Below are positions 1 through 8,603 of a stretch of DNA of 64,000 bases, in pieces. The notes below the pieces were generated by a model. The model did no database searches. It was not told the DNA's origin and was given only the letters and a program-made list of their open reading frames with translations. The translations under genes were made by a program, and so were the position numbers. Position 1 is the first letter of the stretch. Every line of letters starts with the position of its first letter. Origin of the DNA: CAYNNP01 sp964398215 (lineage in GTDB: Bacteria > Planctomycetota > Planctomycetia > Pirellulales > Pirellulaceae); contig CAYNNP010000005.1 in the NCBI GenBank assembly GCA_964398215.1, positions 1 to 64,000 of the forward strand, given 5' to 3'.

Positions 1-1282
1 GGAAGCGTTCGTTGGGGTTGTTGCCGTTGAGGTATTCTTCGCGTGGCACTTGAACCTTGGGCCATTTACTTGGACGGACTCGGACGACCCGGCCGGGGCG
101 GATGCCTTCGATGATCAGGTCGGTCTTAAACCGAATTTGGATGCCACTGCTGGCCAAAGGATGCTCGCCTTGGAGTTCTACGACTTCGGTGATCGGACCC
201 TTGCATGCCATGTGCGCCGGTCCATAAGCGCCATGGGTGTGTTTCAATGTATTCTCGACTGAATTCATTAGCCCCGAGGCACCCTCTTTAAATTCGGCAT
301 ACAGAGAATCGTCCATCCCTCCGAACAGGGTTGCGGTCACCGTTGCGTTGCCGAATTTGCCGTACTGAACGTCATCCACCCTGGCGGGCATCCAGCGACT
401 GCGAATGAATGCCTTGTGTGTTTCGGTTTGATTTTCGGCGGCGCGCTGGATCGATGCGTCGTCTAGCCAGATGTCCGAAATGTGAAATTGAGTGAAAACG
501 CCGTCGGTCGTCGGTTTCCAAGTGATGCCAAGCAGAACGGATTGATCATCCAACGTTTTCTTGCCGGTCTCTGGCCAGATGTTCTCCGCGATTAAGTCCT
601 TGACTCCCAGGCGCTCACGTCCGCGCCAGATCCGAATGGCCGCATCGAAGGTCATGGTTTCTTTGGTGGCGTTTGCGCTTTTGACTTCCTTTGCTTCGCG
701 ACGCGCGACGATCATGCCGGCGTTGTTTTTTATATCCACTTCCATCAGTTTCCAAACCAATCCACTGCGCACACAGTGGCTCGGTTCGTCTTCCAGAAGT
801 AATACATGGTTTTCGGCTGGGAAGATTCCTGTGCCTCGATAGTGATTCGCGTCTTTGTCTTTATTGTCTACGGGCAAGACGGGAACCGACGAGATTTTGG
901 GATCCGGCGGAAGGAACCCATGCACATGCAGTACCGTGCCCAGCGGTACATCGCGAAGATCACCAGGAGCATTGTGATAACGGACCATGCCATAAGGAAG
1001 CATGGCGAAAGGATGCGGGTCGTTCCTGAAAAATTTGCCTTCTCCTTGCACGCGTACGCTTCCGCGACGGTTGGCGTGGTCTACAAAGACCAGTTCACCT
1101 CGATAGCGATGCGCGTTTTCGAGAGCCGGAAATTCTCCAGGCTTGGGGCGAAGCGGTTCGTCGGCAACTACCGTGCAAAACGATGCGAATAGCAACAGCC
1201 AGACGCTGAGCGGTCCTGAAATTACATTGTCCAATCCTGGCGCGCGGCGCGAGCAAGGGAGCTTCAAAATTGGCTGCTTCAT
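1..1282 (-). CDS. Secreted hypothetical protein, third gene of the DUF1592-DUF1552 operon (C-terminus cut by window edge)
   Basis: The minus frame is open from an ATG at 1282 to the left edge, 427 complete codons with no stop. The N-terminus has a hydrophobic stretch ([14 protein letters not shown], about residues 27-40) followed by DEPLRPKPG, which reads as a signal peptide with cleavage before or near the DE; secretion is inferred. The mature part begins [16 protein letters not shown] and later has [12 protein letters not shown], beta-rich and possibly OB-fold-like, but I recognise no named family. Its ATG overlaps the stop of the DUF1552 gene as ATGA (1279-1282), which indicates translational coupling and membership of the same operon. 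Planctomycete DUF1592/DUF1552 pairs are often followed by uncharacterised secreted proteins. The function is unknown; it may act with the cytochrome on an extracytoplasmic substrate (inference). The frame is convincing from its length and coupling. Confidence 0.85.
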   Translation of the reverse strand, partial: MKQPILKLPCSRRAPGLDNVISGPLSVWLLLFASFCTVVADEPLRPKPGEFPALENAHRYRGELVFVDHANRRGSVRVQGEGKFFRNDPHPFAMLPYGMVRYHNAPGDLRDVPLGTVLHVHGFLPPDPKISSVPVLPVDNKDKDANHYRGTGIFPAENHVLLLEDEPSHCVRSGLVWKLMEVDIKNNAGMIVARREAKEVKSANATKETMTFDAAIRIWRGRERLGVKDLIAENIWPETGKKTLDDQSVLLGITWKPTTDGVFTQFHISDIWLDDASIQRAAENQTETHKAFIRSRWMPARVDDVQYGKFGNATVTATLFGGMDDSLYAEFKEGASGLMNSVENTLKHTHGAYGPAHMACKGPITEVVELQGEHPLASSGIQIRFKTDLIIEGIRPGRVVRVRPSKWPKVQVPREEYLNGNNPNERF

Positions 1283-2634
1283 AGCTCAATCACCCTGTTA
1301 CTATCGCCAAACGAATCCGTCTGAACGCCCATGCGTTGGGCCATCAACAGCAGCAGGTTACTCATGTGGGCGTCTGTGTTCGCCGGGCGGCTGCAAAGTC
1401 GGTAATGGTCGCCGGGTTTGTCCAGTGTGTAACCATCGAAGTGGCCTTGATTGAAGTCGAGATGCTTGCCGTGCTTTAGGCCAATGTCCGTACCACCGGC
1501 TAGCACGAGCGGCAAGTTGGCGTTGCCGTGGCTGTGCCCATAGGACATTCCGCTGCCAAACAGCGCCATCGTGCTGCCAAGCAGTGGCTTGCCGTTGAGA
1601 TCCTTTGTTTCTTCAAGCCGCGAGATGAAGTAGCCGAACTGCTCGATGGCGAACGTGTCGTAGTTGGTTAGTTTTTCCATGTAACCTTCATCGCCACCGT
1701 GGTGGCTGAGCTGATGTCGCGACTCGGTGATTCCAATTTCAGGGATGGAAAACGCATCGCCTTCGCCGCCCAGGCTGAACGTGGCCACGCGGGTCACGTC
1801 GGTCTGAAAGGCGAGCACCATCAGGTCATAGACCGTGCGGAAATAATCACCCGCCTGATTTTTGGAAACGTCACGATCGGTGCGTTTGCGATCCGCAGCA
1901 GAGATCTCTGGCAGCGGTGTATCCAGCCACGTATCGGCTCTTCGCGTGCGAATCTCTGCTTCGCGAACTGAGCTGAGGTATTGATCAAGGCGACCTTTGT
2001 CGGCAGCGCCCATTTTCTGTTCAAGTCGTCGGACTTCAGCAAGGTTGTCATCAAGGACACTGGCTTTGCGTCGCAAGGCCTTGCGCTGCGACGCGATGCC
2101 GCCCTTGGGTTCTTCGAACAACGACGCGAAAATCTGACTGCAACGACGCATCGCTGGAAGCTGAACGCCATCTGTATTCCAAGCGAGCGAGCCTCCCGTC
2201 AAAGCAATTTCTATGGAAGGGTAACGAGTATGCTGTCCGGTGACTTCAGCCATTTTTTGGTCCAACGAGATGCTGTTGCGGTGCGCAGCGCCGATTGTTG
2301 CACCGGTCAGCCAGACGTCGATGCAGTTGTGATGATGGCCAATGCTTCCCGGATGATGCAGACCGCTGACAGGAGTGATGACTTGGCGATGCTTTTCAAG
2401 AGGCTTTAGTGACCGCGAAAACCGATAGTCCTTGCCCGGCGTCGTGATCTGATAATTCAGAGAGTGAACACCGTTGGCCAAATAGATGAACGCACTGCGC
2501 CGAGGCGTTTCGGTTTGATGCTCGGCGGCGCCCAGCGGGACCATGCATTCCAAAAACGGAAGCGAAATACATGTGCCCATCGCACGCAGAGCGTGGCGGC
2601 GGCTGATCAGCCAACGTTGGGAAAGGTAGTTCAT
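1279..2634 (-). CDS. DUF1552 family protein, Tat-exported
   Basis: About 451 residues and full length for the planctomycete DUF1552 family (PF07586). The N-terminus reads [20 protein letters not shown] and then a hydrophobic segment, [11 protein letters not shown]. The SRRHALRA motif plus this segment is a typical Tat signal, so folding before export is expected. I chose the ATG at 2634 over an upstream in-frame ATG at 2673 because AGGA lies nine bases before it and the Tat motif then sits near the start; the longer form adds 13 residues with no ribosome site. The middle has family-like stretches such as [11 protein letters not shown], and [21 protein letters not shown] lies near the C-terminus. 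The family is usually encoded next to DUF1592 cytochromes, as here, and has no established biochemical role. It lies 147 bp downstream of the DUF1592 gene and overlaps the next gene by four bases. Confidence 0.93.
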   Translation of the reverse strand: MNYLSQRWLISRRHALRAMGTCISLPFLECMVPLGAAEHQTETPRRSAFIYLANGVHSLNYQITTPGKDYRFSRSLKPLEKHRQVITPVSGLHHPGSIGHHHNCIDVWLTGATIGAAHRNSISLDQKMAEVTGQHTRYPSIEIALTGGSLAWNTDGVQLPAMRRCSQIFASLFEEPKGGIASQRKALRRKASVLDDNLAEVRRLEQKMGAADKGRLDQYLSSVREAEIRTRRADTWLDTPLPEISAADRKRTDRDVSKNQAGDYFRTVYDLMVLAFQTDVTRVATFSLGGEGDAFSIPEIGITESRHQLSHHGGDEGYMEKLTNYDTFAIEQFGYFISRLEETKDLNGKPLLGSTMALFGSGMSYGHSHGNANLPLVLAGGTDIGLKHGKHLDFNQGHFDGYTLDKPGDHYRLCSRPANTDAHMSNLLLLMAQRMGVQTDSFGDSNRVIEL

Positions 2635-2681
2635 GTTCGCAGTTCCTAGTGCTGCAGGTAGTTTGCGTTGCATATTTTTGT

Positions 2682-2756
2682 GAGCCGCTGGCGCTAGCCA
2701 CGGGCCTCGAAGCGTTGCGTTATCACCACAAGGCCCGCGGCTAGCGCCGTCGGCTC
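2682..2756. repeat. GC-rich imperfect inverted repeat between operon genes
   Basis: Two 25-base arms, 2682-2706 and 2732-2756, pair at 22 of 25 positions around a 25-base loop. Both arms contain GGCGCTAGCC or its complement, and the ends are GAGCCG/CGGCTC-like. It lies in the only sizeable gap of the DUF1592-DUF1552 operon. The sequence looks like a dispersed REP-type palindrome rather than a terminator, since no T-run follows on the minus strand. As RNA it would form a strong hairpin between the two cistrons, which could reduce expression of the distal genes or protect the upstream message (inference). Confidence 0.75.
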
Positions 2757-2781
2757 AGTTCGAGGTTTAAGTGACTGCCAC

Positions 2782-5283
2782 TCAACGTTTCCTTATCAGT
2801 TCCGATAGTGCCACCGCACGTACGATGTCTTTCACTCGATACTCATTCTTCTTCGCCTCATCTGCGATCGACTTCAAGTCATCCTCGTCATCCACTGTCA
2901 AGACACGACGAAGTGCGTAAGTGCAAAGGTGTTCGATGAACGCTCTTGCGACTTCATCGCGGTCGTCAAGTAGCAACGCTTTGAACTCAATCGAATCGGT
3001 AAATGTTCGACCGTCGGGCATTGTGCCAGAGGCGTCCACCGGCGGTTCGTCACCCACGCCGGTTGGAACGCGCTCGTGAGTGCGCCACTTACCAATCGCG
3101 TCGTATTGGTCAAACGCCAATCCCAATGGATCAATCGTGCGATGGCAGGCAGCACAACTCGCGTTCTTTGCGTGTGCTTCGATTCTTGATCGGACCGTTA
3201 TCTTGTTGCCCTTGGGAGGCACGGGCTCAATCGGATCGACATTGGCCGGCGGCGACGGTGGTGTCCTGTTAAAAATTGTTTCACTGATCCAGACGCCACG
3301 GTGGACCGGGCGGTGGCGTGTGCCATCTGAAGTCAGCCCAAGCACGGCGCCCATCGTTAGCAGACCGCCGCGATGATCTTTGGGCTTAAGTGTGACACGC
3401 TGAAAGTCGCCCGTCTTCGGTTCCGGCAATCCGTAGAAATCACATAGCCTCGCGTTGGCCATCGTCCAGTCGGAATCCAGGAATCCGTCGATGGGCAAAT
3501 TCTTGACAAGCATCTCGCGGAAATACTCGACCGGCTCGGCTCGCAAACTGGTCTCGAGCCAGTCGTCGTAACCGGGATACAATTTTTGGTCCGGCGGGAA
3601 CATGCCAACGCGATGAAGTTGCAGCCACTGTCGCGAGAAGTCGTCAATGAAACGGTTGATGCGGCTGTCCGTCAACATGCGGTCGACTTGTTTCTTAAGG
3701 TCTTCGCCGCGCAGACGTTCCGCCTTCGCCGCACCGAACAGCGTATCGTCGGGCATCGAACTCCAGAGGAAATACGATAACCGTGAAGCGAGTTCCGAGT
3801 CCGTCAGTTGTCTACGGCCATCGGGATCGCCTTCGACGAGATAGATGAAGTTTCTGGACGTCAGCACGCTCTGCATCGCGAGTCGATAAGCATCGCTTGG
3901 CTTTTCACCGGCTGCACATTCGGCGCGGTAAGTTTCCAGGTAGTCTTTCAGCTCCGCCGTTTGCACGGGTCGTCGCCAAGCTCTTTCGGCGAAGCGGCGC
4001 AAGTGCTGTGCGACCGATTCTGGCGCTGCATCATCAGGCGGTAAAACACCTTTTCGCAGAGCTTTTTCCGGCTCTGATACCAGCGGTCCTTCCCATTCGA
4101 TCCAGTCCAATAGCACGGTAGAAAAGATACCATTGCCTTTGTCATCAAACATCTGCGGCGCGTTTGGATTCAGCAGCACTGTCTCGCTACTGTGCGTAAA
4201 GACATAGCCGCTACCCGCCATCACATTGCGGAATGCGGCTCCTCCTCTTCGGTCGACGCGATCGGTGGCCACCACGCAGAAATGTAAACTGGTCGGCATC
4301 TCCAGAAACACTTCGAATTCATAAACCTGCGGATCGTCTTCTGGCGCCGTGATGTCAAATTCGACGATGCCGTCAACAGTCTCCTCGCTCGTCCGCTTGC
4401 CAATGCTAAGGTGGGCTGGCTGTCCATCGATTGGGCGAATTCCGCTGGCTTGAAGACGCAGTCGATAGAGCCCACTGTGTTCAGGGCCAGTTCTTCCAAA
4501 CCAATTGGGCGAAAGTGCAGGTTGAGTCCGACCTGGAAAATGCAGAAAACGCAACGGCCGCTTGATACCGAAACGGTCCAGCAACTCTTGCTGTTGCTTT
4601 CCACCACGATAACGCAACTCCGCAGCTGTCTTGCGAACTTTGCGAGTCTCGACGGACTTTGCAGGAAAAGCACGATCAAGCACAGTCCCAGCCGCACGAT
4701 AATAGCGATCCATGTGCGACGGTGACAGTGAAAGCTGCAACCCGATGCGTTCATACCCGTGCCACAGTGTGTCCTCGTTCAGTTCGCCCGGTTTGGCTGG
4801 ATCGTAGCGCGCACCAAGCAAATCATAGACCGTATTGCGATATTCTTTTCGGCTGAGTCGATAATGTGCCACCGTCGGCCGTGCGGCCATCCGCGCCGCC
4901 CGTCCATCACGAATTCGCGAATCAAGTTGCCCAACGACTGCGGCAATCTCATCGACCGTCGGCTGAGGTTGGTCTTCTGGCGGCATCTCACCAGAGTTAA
5001 TTCGCTCCACGATCTCGGCCCACAGGTGCCCATCGGTTCCGGCTTTAAAATCGCGTGACAGTTGATCGATCCGCAATTCACGCTCGGCCTCTGTTGCTCC
5101 GTGACAACGAACACAGTGCTTTGTCAGAAACGCTTCATACTGCTCCTCTGCCAAAACGCAGTTCATGACCATCAGATTGACCATGCACCAGGCAGCAACA
5201 ACCGACGCAGCTACTTGCATCGGATTCAATCTTTTCAAAGCAGACGGGAATTTCTTCATTCTAAACGCTGTCGACTTGGGCAT
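2782..5283 (-). CDS. DUF1592-family planctomycete cytochrome c-type protein (DUF1587/1595/1592/1588/1585 domains)
   Basis: 833 codons with the architecture of planctomycete multi-domain cytochromes. A hydrophobic signal segment (about residues 22-45, [22 protein letters not shown]) precedes a PSD1-type cytochrome c domain with heme motif C57-V-R-C60-H61 and a probable axial Met in SGEMPPED (Met100). Next come a DUF1587-like stretch ([17 protein letters not shown]), DUF1595/1592-like sequence in the middle ([16 protein letters not shown]) and a DUF1588 segment with a second CxxCH, C710-A-A-C713-H714, followed by [18 protein letters not shown]1585-like C-terminus ends in [14 protein letters not shown]. 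Two covalent hemes and a periplasmic or surface redox role are predicted; the substrate is unknown. The start may be Met9 (5259), because a good -10 box lies only about 20 bp upstream of Met1. First gene of the operon with DUF1552. Confidence 0.95.
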   Translation of the reverse strand: MPKSTAFRMKKFPSALKRLNPMQVAASVVAAWCMVNLMVMNCVLAEEQYEAFLTKHCVRCHGATEAERELRIDQLSRDFKAGTDGHLWAEIVERINSGEMPPEDQPQPTVDEIAAVVGQLDSRIRDGRAARMAARPTVAHYRLSRKEYRNTVYDLLGARYDPAKPGELNEDTLWHGYERIGLQLSLSPSHMDRYYRAAGTVLDRAFPAKSVETRKVRKTAAELRYRGGKQQQELLDRFGIKRPLRFLHFPGRTQPALSPNWFGRTGPEHSGLYRLRLQASGIRPIDGQPAHLSIGKRTSEETVDGIVEFDITAPEDDPQVYEFEVFLEMPTSLHFCVVATDRVDRRGGAAFRNVMAGSGYVFTHSSETVLLNPNAPQMFDDKGNGIFSTVLLDWIEWEGPLVSEPEKALRKGVLPPDDAAPESVAQHLRRFAERAWRRPVQTAELKDYLETYRAECAAGEKPSDAYRLAMQSVLTSRNFIYLVEGDPDGRRQLTDSELASRLSYFLWSSMPDDTLFGAAKAERLRGEDLKKQVDRMLTDSRINRFIDDFSRQWLQLHRVGMFPPDQKLYPGYDDWLETSLRAEPVEYFREMLVKNLPIDGFLDSDWTMANARLCDFYGLPEPKTGDFQRVTLKPKDHRGGLLTMGAVLGLTSDGTRHRPVHRGVWISETIFNRTPPSPPANVDPIEPVPPKGNKITVRSRIEAHAKNASCAACHRTIDPLGLAFDQYDAIGKWRTHERVPTGVGDEPPVDASGTMPDGRTFTDSIEFKALLLDDRDEVARAFIEHLCTYALRRVLTVDDEDDLKSIADEAKKNEYRVKDIVRAVALSELIRKR

Positions 5284-5303
5284 GCCAAAATGGGACGACA
5301 GCT

Positions 5304-5309
5304 ATTATA
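5304..5309 (-). promoter_or_regulatory. Candidate -10 box for the DUF1592-DUF1552 operon
   Basis: On the minus strand this is a perfect TATAAT, 20 bp before the first ATG at 5283 and just downstream of the NADAR gene stop. No good -35 is present at standard spacing (CATTTG at 16 bp is weak). Transcription from here would leave a leader of roughly 14 nt for Met1 or 38 nt for Met9, which favours the shorter protein. The call rests on one hexamer. Confidence 0.4.
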
Positions 5310-5358
5310 GACAAATCTCACCGCTCAAATGAGGAAGCCGTGGATTGCACAAAACCAG

Positions 5359-5814
5359 TTATCCGGCGAGTGTATCGGCGTCCAAATTGTGCAACACCTG
5401 CCGTGTTTCCATGAGAAGTTTGCCGAGCATGTTCTGGCCACCGCCGAGCTTCCCGCAGCCCCAGAAATAGTCTGTTGGGGCATTTTCGATCAGTTCTTCG
5501 TTGCCGGTAGCCAAAAGCGCATCACGCAAGTCGGTATGAGTTGTGAATTTGGCCATCAGTGCATCGCGCATTATTTCAACCTTCACGTCCTCCCAGTCAG
5601 AGCGAAGCGGAAGTTTACGGGTTTGCCCAAGGTCCTTGGCTTCTTTGGGAGTGCGTGAGACACGGATACGTTCTTCGTGGTCTGAACCAGCGAACTTCTG
5701 CGCTTGGAAATAGTGTTCGACGGTGGGCCAGTATCGGTCTCCCAAGTTGAATCCGTGTGCCGAGAAGTTGCACAGGAATCCGTATTCGTCGGAGGGAACG
5801 TAGAAGGAGATCAT
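5359..5814 (-). CDS. NADAR family protein (YbiA-like N-glycosidase)
   Basis: 151 residues, the normal length of a single-domain NADAR protein (PF08719; COG3236, E. coli YbiA). Visible family signatures are FLCNFSAHGF (residues 13-22), WPTVEHYFQAQKF (29-41), FWGCG (117-121) and GQNMLGKLLM (126-135). Glu33 in TVEHYFQA matches the position of the catalytic glutamate. Members cleave N-glycosidic bonds of damaged riboflavin-pathway intermediates or ADP-ribose-type adducts and act in the cytoplasm; no signal peptide is present, in line with this. It lies 75 bp upstream of the DUF1592 gene and 135 bp downstream of a small hypothetical gene, with no functional link seen to either. There is no evident Shine-Dalgarno site. 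The family assignment is secure; the substrate is not. Confidence 0.93.
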   Translation of the reverse strand: MISFYVPSDEYGFLCNFSAHGFNLGDRYWPTVEHYFQAQKFAGSDHEERIRVSRTPKEAKDLGQTRKLPLRSDWEDVKVEIMRDALMAKFTTHTDLRDALLATGNEELIENAPTDYFWGCGKLGGGQNMLGKLLMETRQVLHNLDADTLAG

Positions 5815-5949
5815 CGGTCAAGCTCTGTATGGGTTGGATATGAGCGAGACACTGAAGTTGGTAGTAGGTTCGGTACGAGTCCGACCAAAAGCAAAGCACA
5901 TCGCCAAACGACGAAGGCGATCCCGAACGGACTTTGTGTTATGTCTCAG

Positions 5950-6288
5950 TTAGATGACCGCCGAATCGTCAATAGGCTGTCCACCGGCGGCTCGCAATCG
6001 GGACTCGATCGTGGATGACAGGCGAAAGTCCGAGGCGATACGAGCTAGGTTCCAGAATCGCCGTAGATCAGGGCAAACTGTAACGACAAGGCGATCAGGC
6101 ATTTGGTTATGTTCGCCAATCGCAAGTAGAACACGAGCGCGCGACCGGTTGATGGTGAATCGCGACCAGCTTGCGTCAGAACTGGAGACAGTTTTGGGCG
6201 AATAGTCAGAAACCACAACGCCTGAATTGCAGGAGACTGCTGCCAACAGCATCGCTTCGTCACCGCGATTAAAGAGCAATTGAGCCAT
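5950..6288 (-). CDS. Small hypothetical protein
   Basis: 112 codons from the ATG at 6288. I do not recognise a family. The sequence looks like a soluble globular protein: a short helical N-terminus (MAQLLFNRGDEAMLLAAVS), then a region with DRLVVTVCPDLRRFWNLARI. It has no signal peptide or membrane segment. An 83-codon frame runs opposite it but has an arginine- and serine-rich, shadow-like composition. It starts 31 bp after the intrinsic terminator of the YHS gene, so it needs its own promoter, and it could be co-transcribed with the NADAR gene 135 bp downstream. No Shine-Dalgarno site is visible. Coding status rests on composition and on filling a gap that would otherwise be empty, so it is tentative. 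Confidence 0.5.
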   Translation of the reverse strand: MAQLLFNRGDEAMLLAAVSCNSGVVVSDYSPKTVSSSDASWSRFTINRSRARVLLAIGEHNQMPDRLVVTVCPDLRRFWNLARIASDFRLSSTIESRLRAAGGQPIDDSAVI

Positions 6289-6318
6289 TGCAGAAACTGT
6301 TGCCCGACGGAAGGGTTC

Positions 6319-6355
6319 GAAAAGAAAAACGACTCTCCCAGAGATGGAAGAGCCG
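6319..6355 (-). terminator. Intrinsic terminator after the YHS gene
   Basis: On the minus strand CGGCTCT and AGAGTCG (6355-6349 and 6336-6330) form a 7-bp stem with one G-U pair and a 12-base loop, directly followed by TTTTTCTTTT (6329-6320). It begins 21 bp past the TAA at 6376-6378. It therefore ends the transcript after the post-TGA reading frame and not after the TGA at 6658. Confidence 0.75.
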
Positions 6356-6375
6356 AATGTTTGTCCGCAAGATTG

Positions 6376-6657
6376 TTATTTAACCACCTGAAGCTTAGTG
6401 GGTTTCACCCATTTGAACTTCCCATCTTCTTTGATGATTTCTCCCTCCAGCGCGAGTTTGACGCCATCGAAACGGGTCTTGTAAATCGCTGGATACATTT
6501 GGTGGGCACTTTCAACAACGATAACGCTATCGCCGGAGTGTATTGCCAATCCAAGTTCCTCTGGATCTTGAATCGGCTCGACGCCGTACTCGCAACCTGC
6601 ACAAGCACTGGTACCTTCTACACTAACCCAACGTCGTTGCTTTTCGCTGGCAGACCT
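6376..6657 (-). pseudogene. Distal reading frame of the YHS gene, separated by an in-frame TGA
   Basis: Immediately after the TGA (6658-6660) that ends the YHS protein, the same frame stays open for 93 sense codons to a TAA at 6376-6378. The product would read RSASEKQRRWVSVEG, then TSACAGCEYGVEPIQD with a CxxC pair, then GDSVIVVESAHQMYPAIYKTRF and a lysine-rich end, KWVKPTKLQVVK. This is protein-like sequence resembling a compact domain. No ATG or GTG comes before the CAGC part; the first ATG is more than halfway through. It is therefore best read as the C-terminal domain of the YHS protein, cut off by a nonsense change (possibly CGA to TGA in a linker), or reached by readthrough. The terminator just behind the TAA supports one transcription unit. 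Confidence 0.7.
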
Positions 6658-7353
6658 TCAGCGTCCTGCACCAACATACTTTGTAGTGTTGGTCAAGAAC
6701 ATTTGACGCTGCTTGTCACTTGGGAAAAGGTAACGCAGTCCGTTATGGACAGCGGTGAACTCTGGGCTGCCGGGTTGAGCCTTGCCCATTTCAACTTGGC
6801 AGACTACGCAGTTTCCGTTGGCTGCCAAGTCCGTGTTGTCGTACTTGCTCGGGTTAGCAACATACTCGCTCTTCTCCTTTGCACTTGGAAACAAGTACAA
6901 TCGGCCGTTACGAGTCGCAGCATGGTGCACGGTTCCGGCGACTCGCTTGTTCATATTCGCATAGCAAAGAATGCAATCGCCACCCAGGGCTGGTACGTAC
7001 TTGGCAGGGTTAGCCATGAACGCCTTCATCGGTTTCTCACCAGGGAAGTAATACACTTTGCCATCGTAAGTGGACTGGAACTGGCTTGATCCTTTTACCC
7101 ACTTGCCCATGTCGGTGATGCATACAGGGCAGAAACCTGACATCGCGAGAGTCGCAGTTGGTGCACTCATGGTTTTTGTTGTACTTCCCATCGCTGGAGC
7201 CGCACTCGGCGCCACAGTTCTGGTCGGAACAGCTCTCGCAGTACCTCTGGTTGCTGGCATAGCCTTTGAACCTGATTGTGCGAATGCAGTGGTAGATGTA
7301 ACGGCTGCTGCCAACAAAAGGCAGGCAAATAGGCGTGTTGGGAACTTTGGCAT
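6658..7353 (-). CDS. Secreted protein with three YHS-like CxxC domains (prematurely ended by TGA)
   Basis: 231 codons to a TGA. Residues 1-25 form a signal peptide (LFACLLLAAAVTSTTAFA, cleavage before QSG). A low-complexity Ala/Thr/Pro linker (about 26-70) follows. Three tandem YHS-like repeats come next, each with a CxxC pair and a YYFPG/YLFPS plus NPAKY-type ending: C75/C78, C127/C130 and C182/C185. YHS-type domains are associated with metal binding, often copper or other soft metals; export to the periplasm is inferred. AGGA seven bases before the ATG is a good ribosome site. The frame continues in phase beyond the stop with a fourth CxxC domain, so the native protein was probably about 325 residues. 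It lies 135 bp downstream of the DUF547 gene. A 269-codon frame on the opposite strand is its shadow. Confidence 0.88.
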   Translation of the reverse strand: MPKFPTRLFACLLLAAAVTSTTAFAQSGSKAMPATRGTARAVPTRTVAPSAAPAMGSTTKTMSAPTATLAMSGFCPVCITDMGKWVKGSSQFQSTYDGKVYYFPGEKPMKAFMANPAKYVPALGGDCILCYANMNKRVAGTVHHAATRNGRLYLFPSAKEKSEYVANPSKYDNTDLAANGNCVVCQVEMGKAQPGSPEFTAVHNGLRYLFPSDKQRQMFLTNTTKYVGAGR

Positions 7354-7404
7354 AACTGAATCCTAATGCGAGGACAATTGAGCGGGTAAACGATGTGGGA
7401 TATT

Positions 7405-7421
7405 GGATGCATTTCGCATCC
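7405..7421. promoter_or_regulatory. Short hairpin in the leader of the YHS gene
   Basis: GGATGC and GCATCC pair perfectly around a 5-base loop, 52-68 bp before the YHS start codon and 68 bp after the DUF547 stop. No T-run follows on the minus strand, so it could be an operator-type dyad as easily as a terminator. No further evidence is available. Confidence 0.25.
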
Positions 7422-7488
7422 GGTGCAAGTTAATAATGGCCGTCTCTATTTAGATTCCGCCAAGAAGTTTCACGGGGATGTGGACACT

Positions 7489-8322
7489 TCAACGCTGGGC
7501 ATTGAGGCCCCAATCATAGTCTAAAAACGCGACCTTTGTTCCGGCGGTCCGTGCAGCTTGCTGTGAGCTTGCAGGCAGCCACGGGGCGATTCGAGCAAGT
7601 TGTTGTGCTTTGGTCGCTCCAAAGTCTCCTCCAAACCAATCCATGATCGCTGAGAGGTACAGCTTGTTGCTATTGGGATCGTGCTTGAAGTTGTGTGGAC
7701 GAGAAAAGAAGTCCTTGGTATTGACTTCGAGTTGCTGTTCCATTTTGCTGGCGACGAACGCCTCGTTCAGCAAACGGGGGCATCCTTTCGATGCGCAAAC
7801 TATCGCAAAGTGAATTCGCGGTTCACTCATTTTACGAAGAATCTTGTGCTCCATTGAGTCCAGCGAAAACGGTTTGCCGCCGACCATCAATTGAAGATCA
7901 TGCCAAATGTTGTATCCAACGACTTTCGCAGTGTGATTGCGAATGCTGGTCGTCGGATACTTTTGCAAGATCCCATGCACGGTGACTGCATTGTATGCGT
8001 TGATCCAAAACGCCAGCTTGGCTTCTCGCGTTGCTGCAACATCCGCATTGGCTGTTGAAAGGTGGTTCAGGTATGCATTGAGTTTGGCTTTGTCGGCCGC
8101 ATTGGCGTGAAAGCCGCGGTAGTCAACCATGCCATCTTTGTCGACGTAGCGTTTCAGCAAGGCATCCCACACGGTGTGGTCGATTTTGTCGATCGAAACT
8201 GACGCGGCAGAACGGACGCCAACATAAACTGGTGCTCCTGCTTTCAGACTGTGGCTACCAAAAACACTGATCACGGCGATTAGTGAAAGTGCGACCGTTG
8301 GCAATTGAATTTTTAATGACAT
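7489..8322 (-). CDS. Secreted DUF547 family protein
   Basis: 277 residues. An N-terminal hydrophobic segment (LPTVALSLIAVISVFGS, about residues 7-23) acts as a signal peptide. The DUF547 (PF04784) signatures are clear: KLAFWINAYNAVTVHG (102-117), then a middle region, and IHFAIVCASKGCPRL (170-184). The length is normal for a secreted single-domain member. The family is common in planctomycetes and proteobacteria and has no firmly established reaction. GGA eight bases before the ATG may serve as a weak ribosome site. It sits between the giant gene that ends at 8604 and the YHS gene, on the same strand; a shared transcript with the YHS gene is possible, since no strong terminator lies between them. 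Confidence 0.93.
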   Translation of the reverse strand: MSLKIQLPTVALSLIAVISVFGSHSLKAGAPVYVGVRSAASVSIDKIDHTVWDALLKRYVDKDGMVDYRGFHANAADKAKLNAYLNHLSTANADVAATREAKLAFWINAYNAVTVHGILQKYPTTSIRNHTAKVVGYNIWHDLQLMVGGKPFSLDSMEHKILRKMSEPRIHFAIVCASKGCPRLLNEAFVASKMEQQLEVNTKDFFSRPHNFKHDPNSNKLYLSAIMDWFGGDFGATKAQQLARIAPWLPASSQQAARTAGTKVAFLDYDWGLNAQR

Positions 8323-8364
8323 GACTCATATCCGTTGATTGTCGATTCGGGTGCTTGTTTGGTG

Positions 8365-8428
8365 AACTGTCTTTTTGTTGGACAGTTTTAATTGAAAGCA
8401 GTGCAGGATTGTTTTTTCCGAAAAAACA
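8365..8428. promoter_or_regulatory. Two dyads upstream of the DUF547 gene
   Basis: AACTGTC/GACAGTT (8365-8371 and 8381-8387) form a 7-bp stem with a 9-base loop. TGTTTTTT/AAAAAACA (8410-8417 and 8421-8428) form an 8-bp AT-rich stem with a CCG loop. Both lie in the 281-bp gap between the third giant gene and DUF547, 43-106 bp before the DUF547 start. They could be operators or transcript ends. No clear -35/-10 pair was found. Confidence 0.3.
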
Positions 8429-8556
8429 GCAGCACGTCTACCAATTCAATGATTGTTGCTTCAAATCATCCGCCGCTTTCGAGCCTCAGTGCCATGGGAT
8501 CAACCGCTGGCACTTTGGCAGGTTTACTAAGTGATTGTTGGTGAATTCGAATCAAA

Positions 8557-8586
8557 CCTGGAAGCCACCGGATGGTGACTTCCTGG
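8557..8586 (-). terminator. Hairpin downstream of the leftmost giant gene
   Basis: Minus strand: GGAAG-T-CACC pairs with GGTG-G-CTTCC around a 4-base loop (ATCC), with the outer CC/GG pairs extending it past one mismatch. It starts 17 bp after the TAA at 8604. No uridine tract follows, so it is a candidate terminator or 3'-end stabiliser. All three giant genes have such a hairpin 15-30 bp after the stop. Confidence 0.45.
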
Positions 8587-8603
8587 CTGCACCAATTTGA
8601 GCT

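Noticed and set aside
2635..2673. Upstream ATG for the DUF1552 gene at 2673
   Set aside because: No ribosome site, and it places 13 extra residues before the Tat signal. The ATG at 2634 has AGGA at the right distance.
6620..6660. TGA at 6658-6660 as a selenocysteine codon
   Set aside because: A small stem follows the TGA, but the codon lies in linker-like sequence, not in a redox motif, and no Sec genes are in the window. Kept only as a minor option under the YHS finding.
6280..7089. 269-codon open frame on the plus strand opposite the YHS gene
   Set aside because: The translation has no family features and a shadow-like composition. The opposite strand has clear YHS repeats, a signal peptide, a ribosome site and a terminator.
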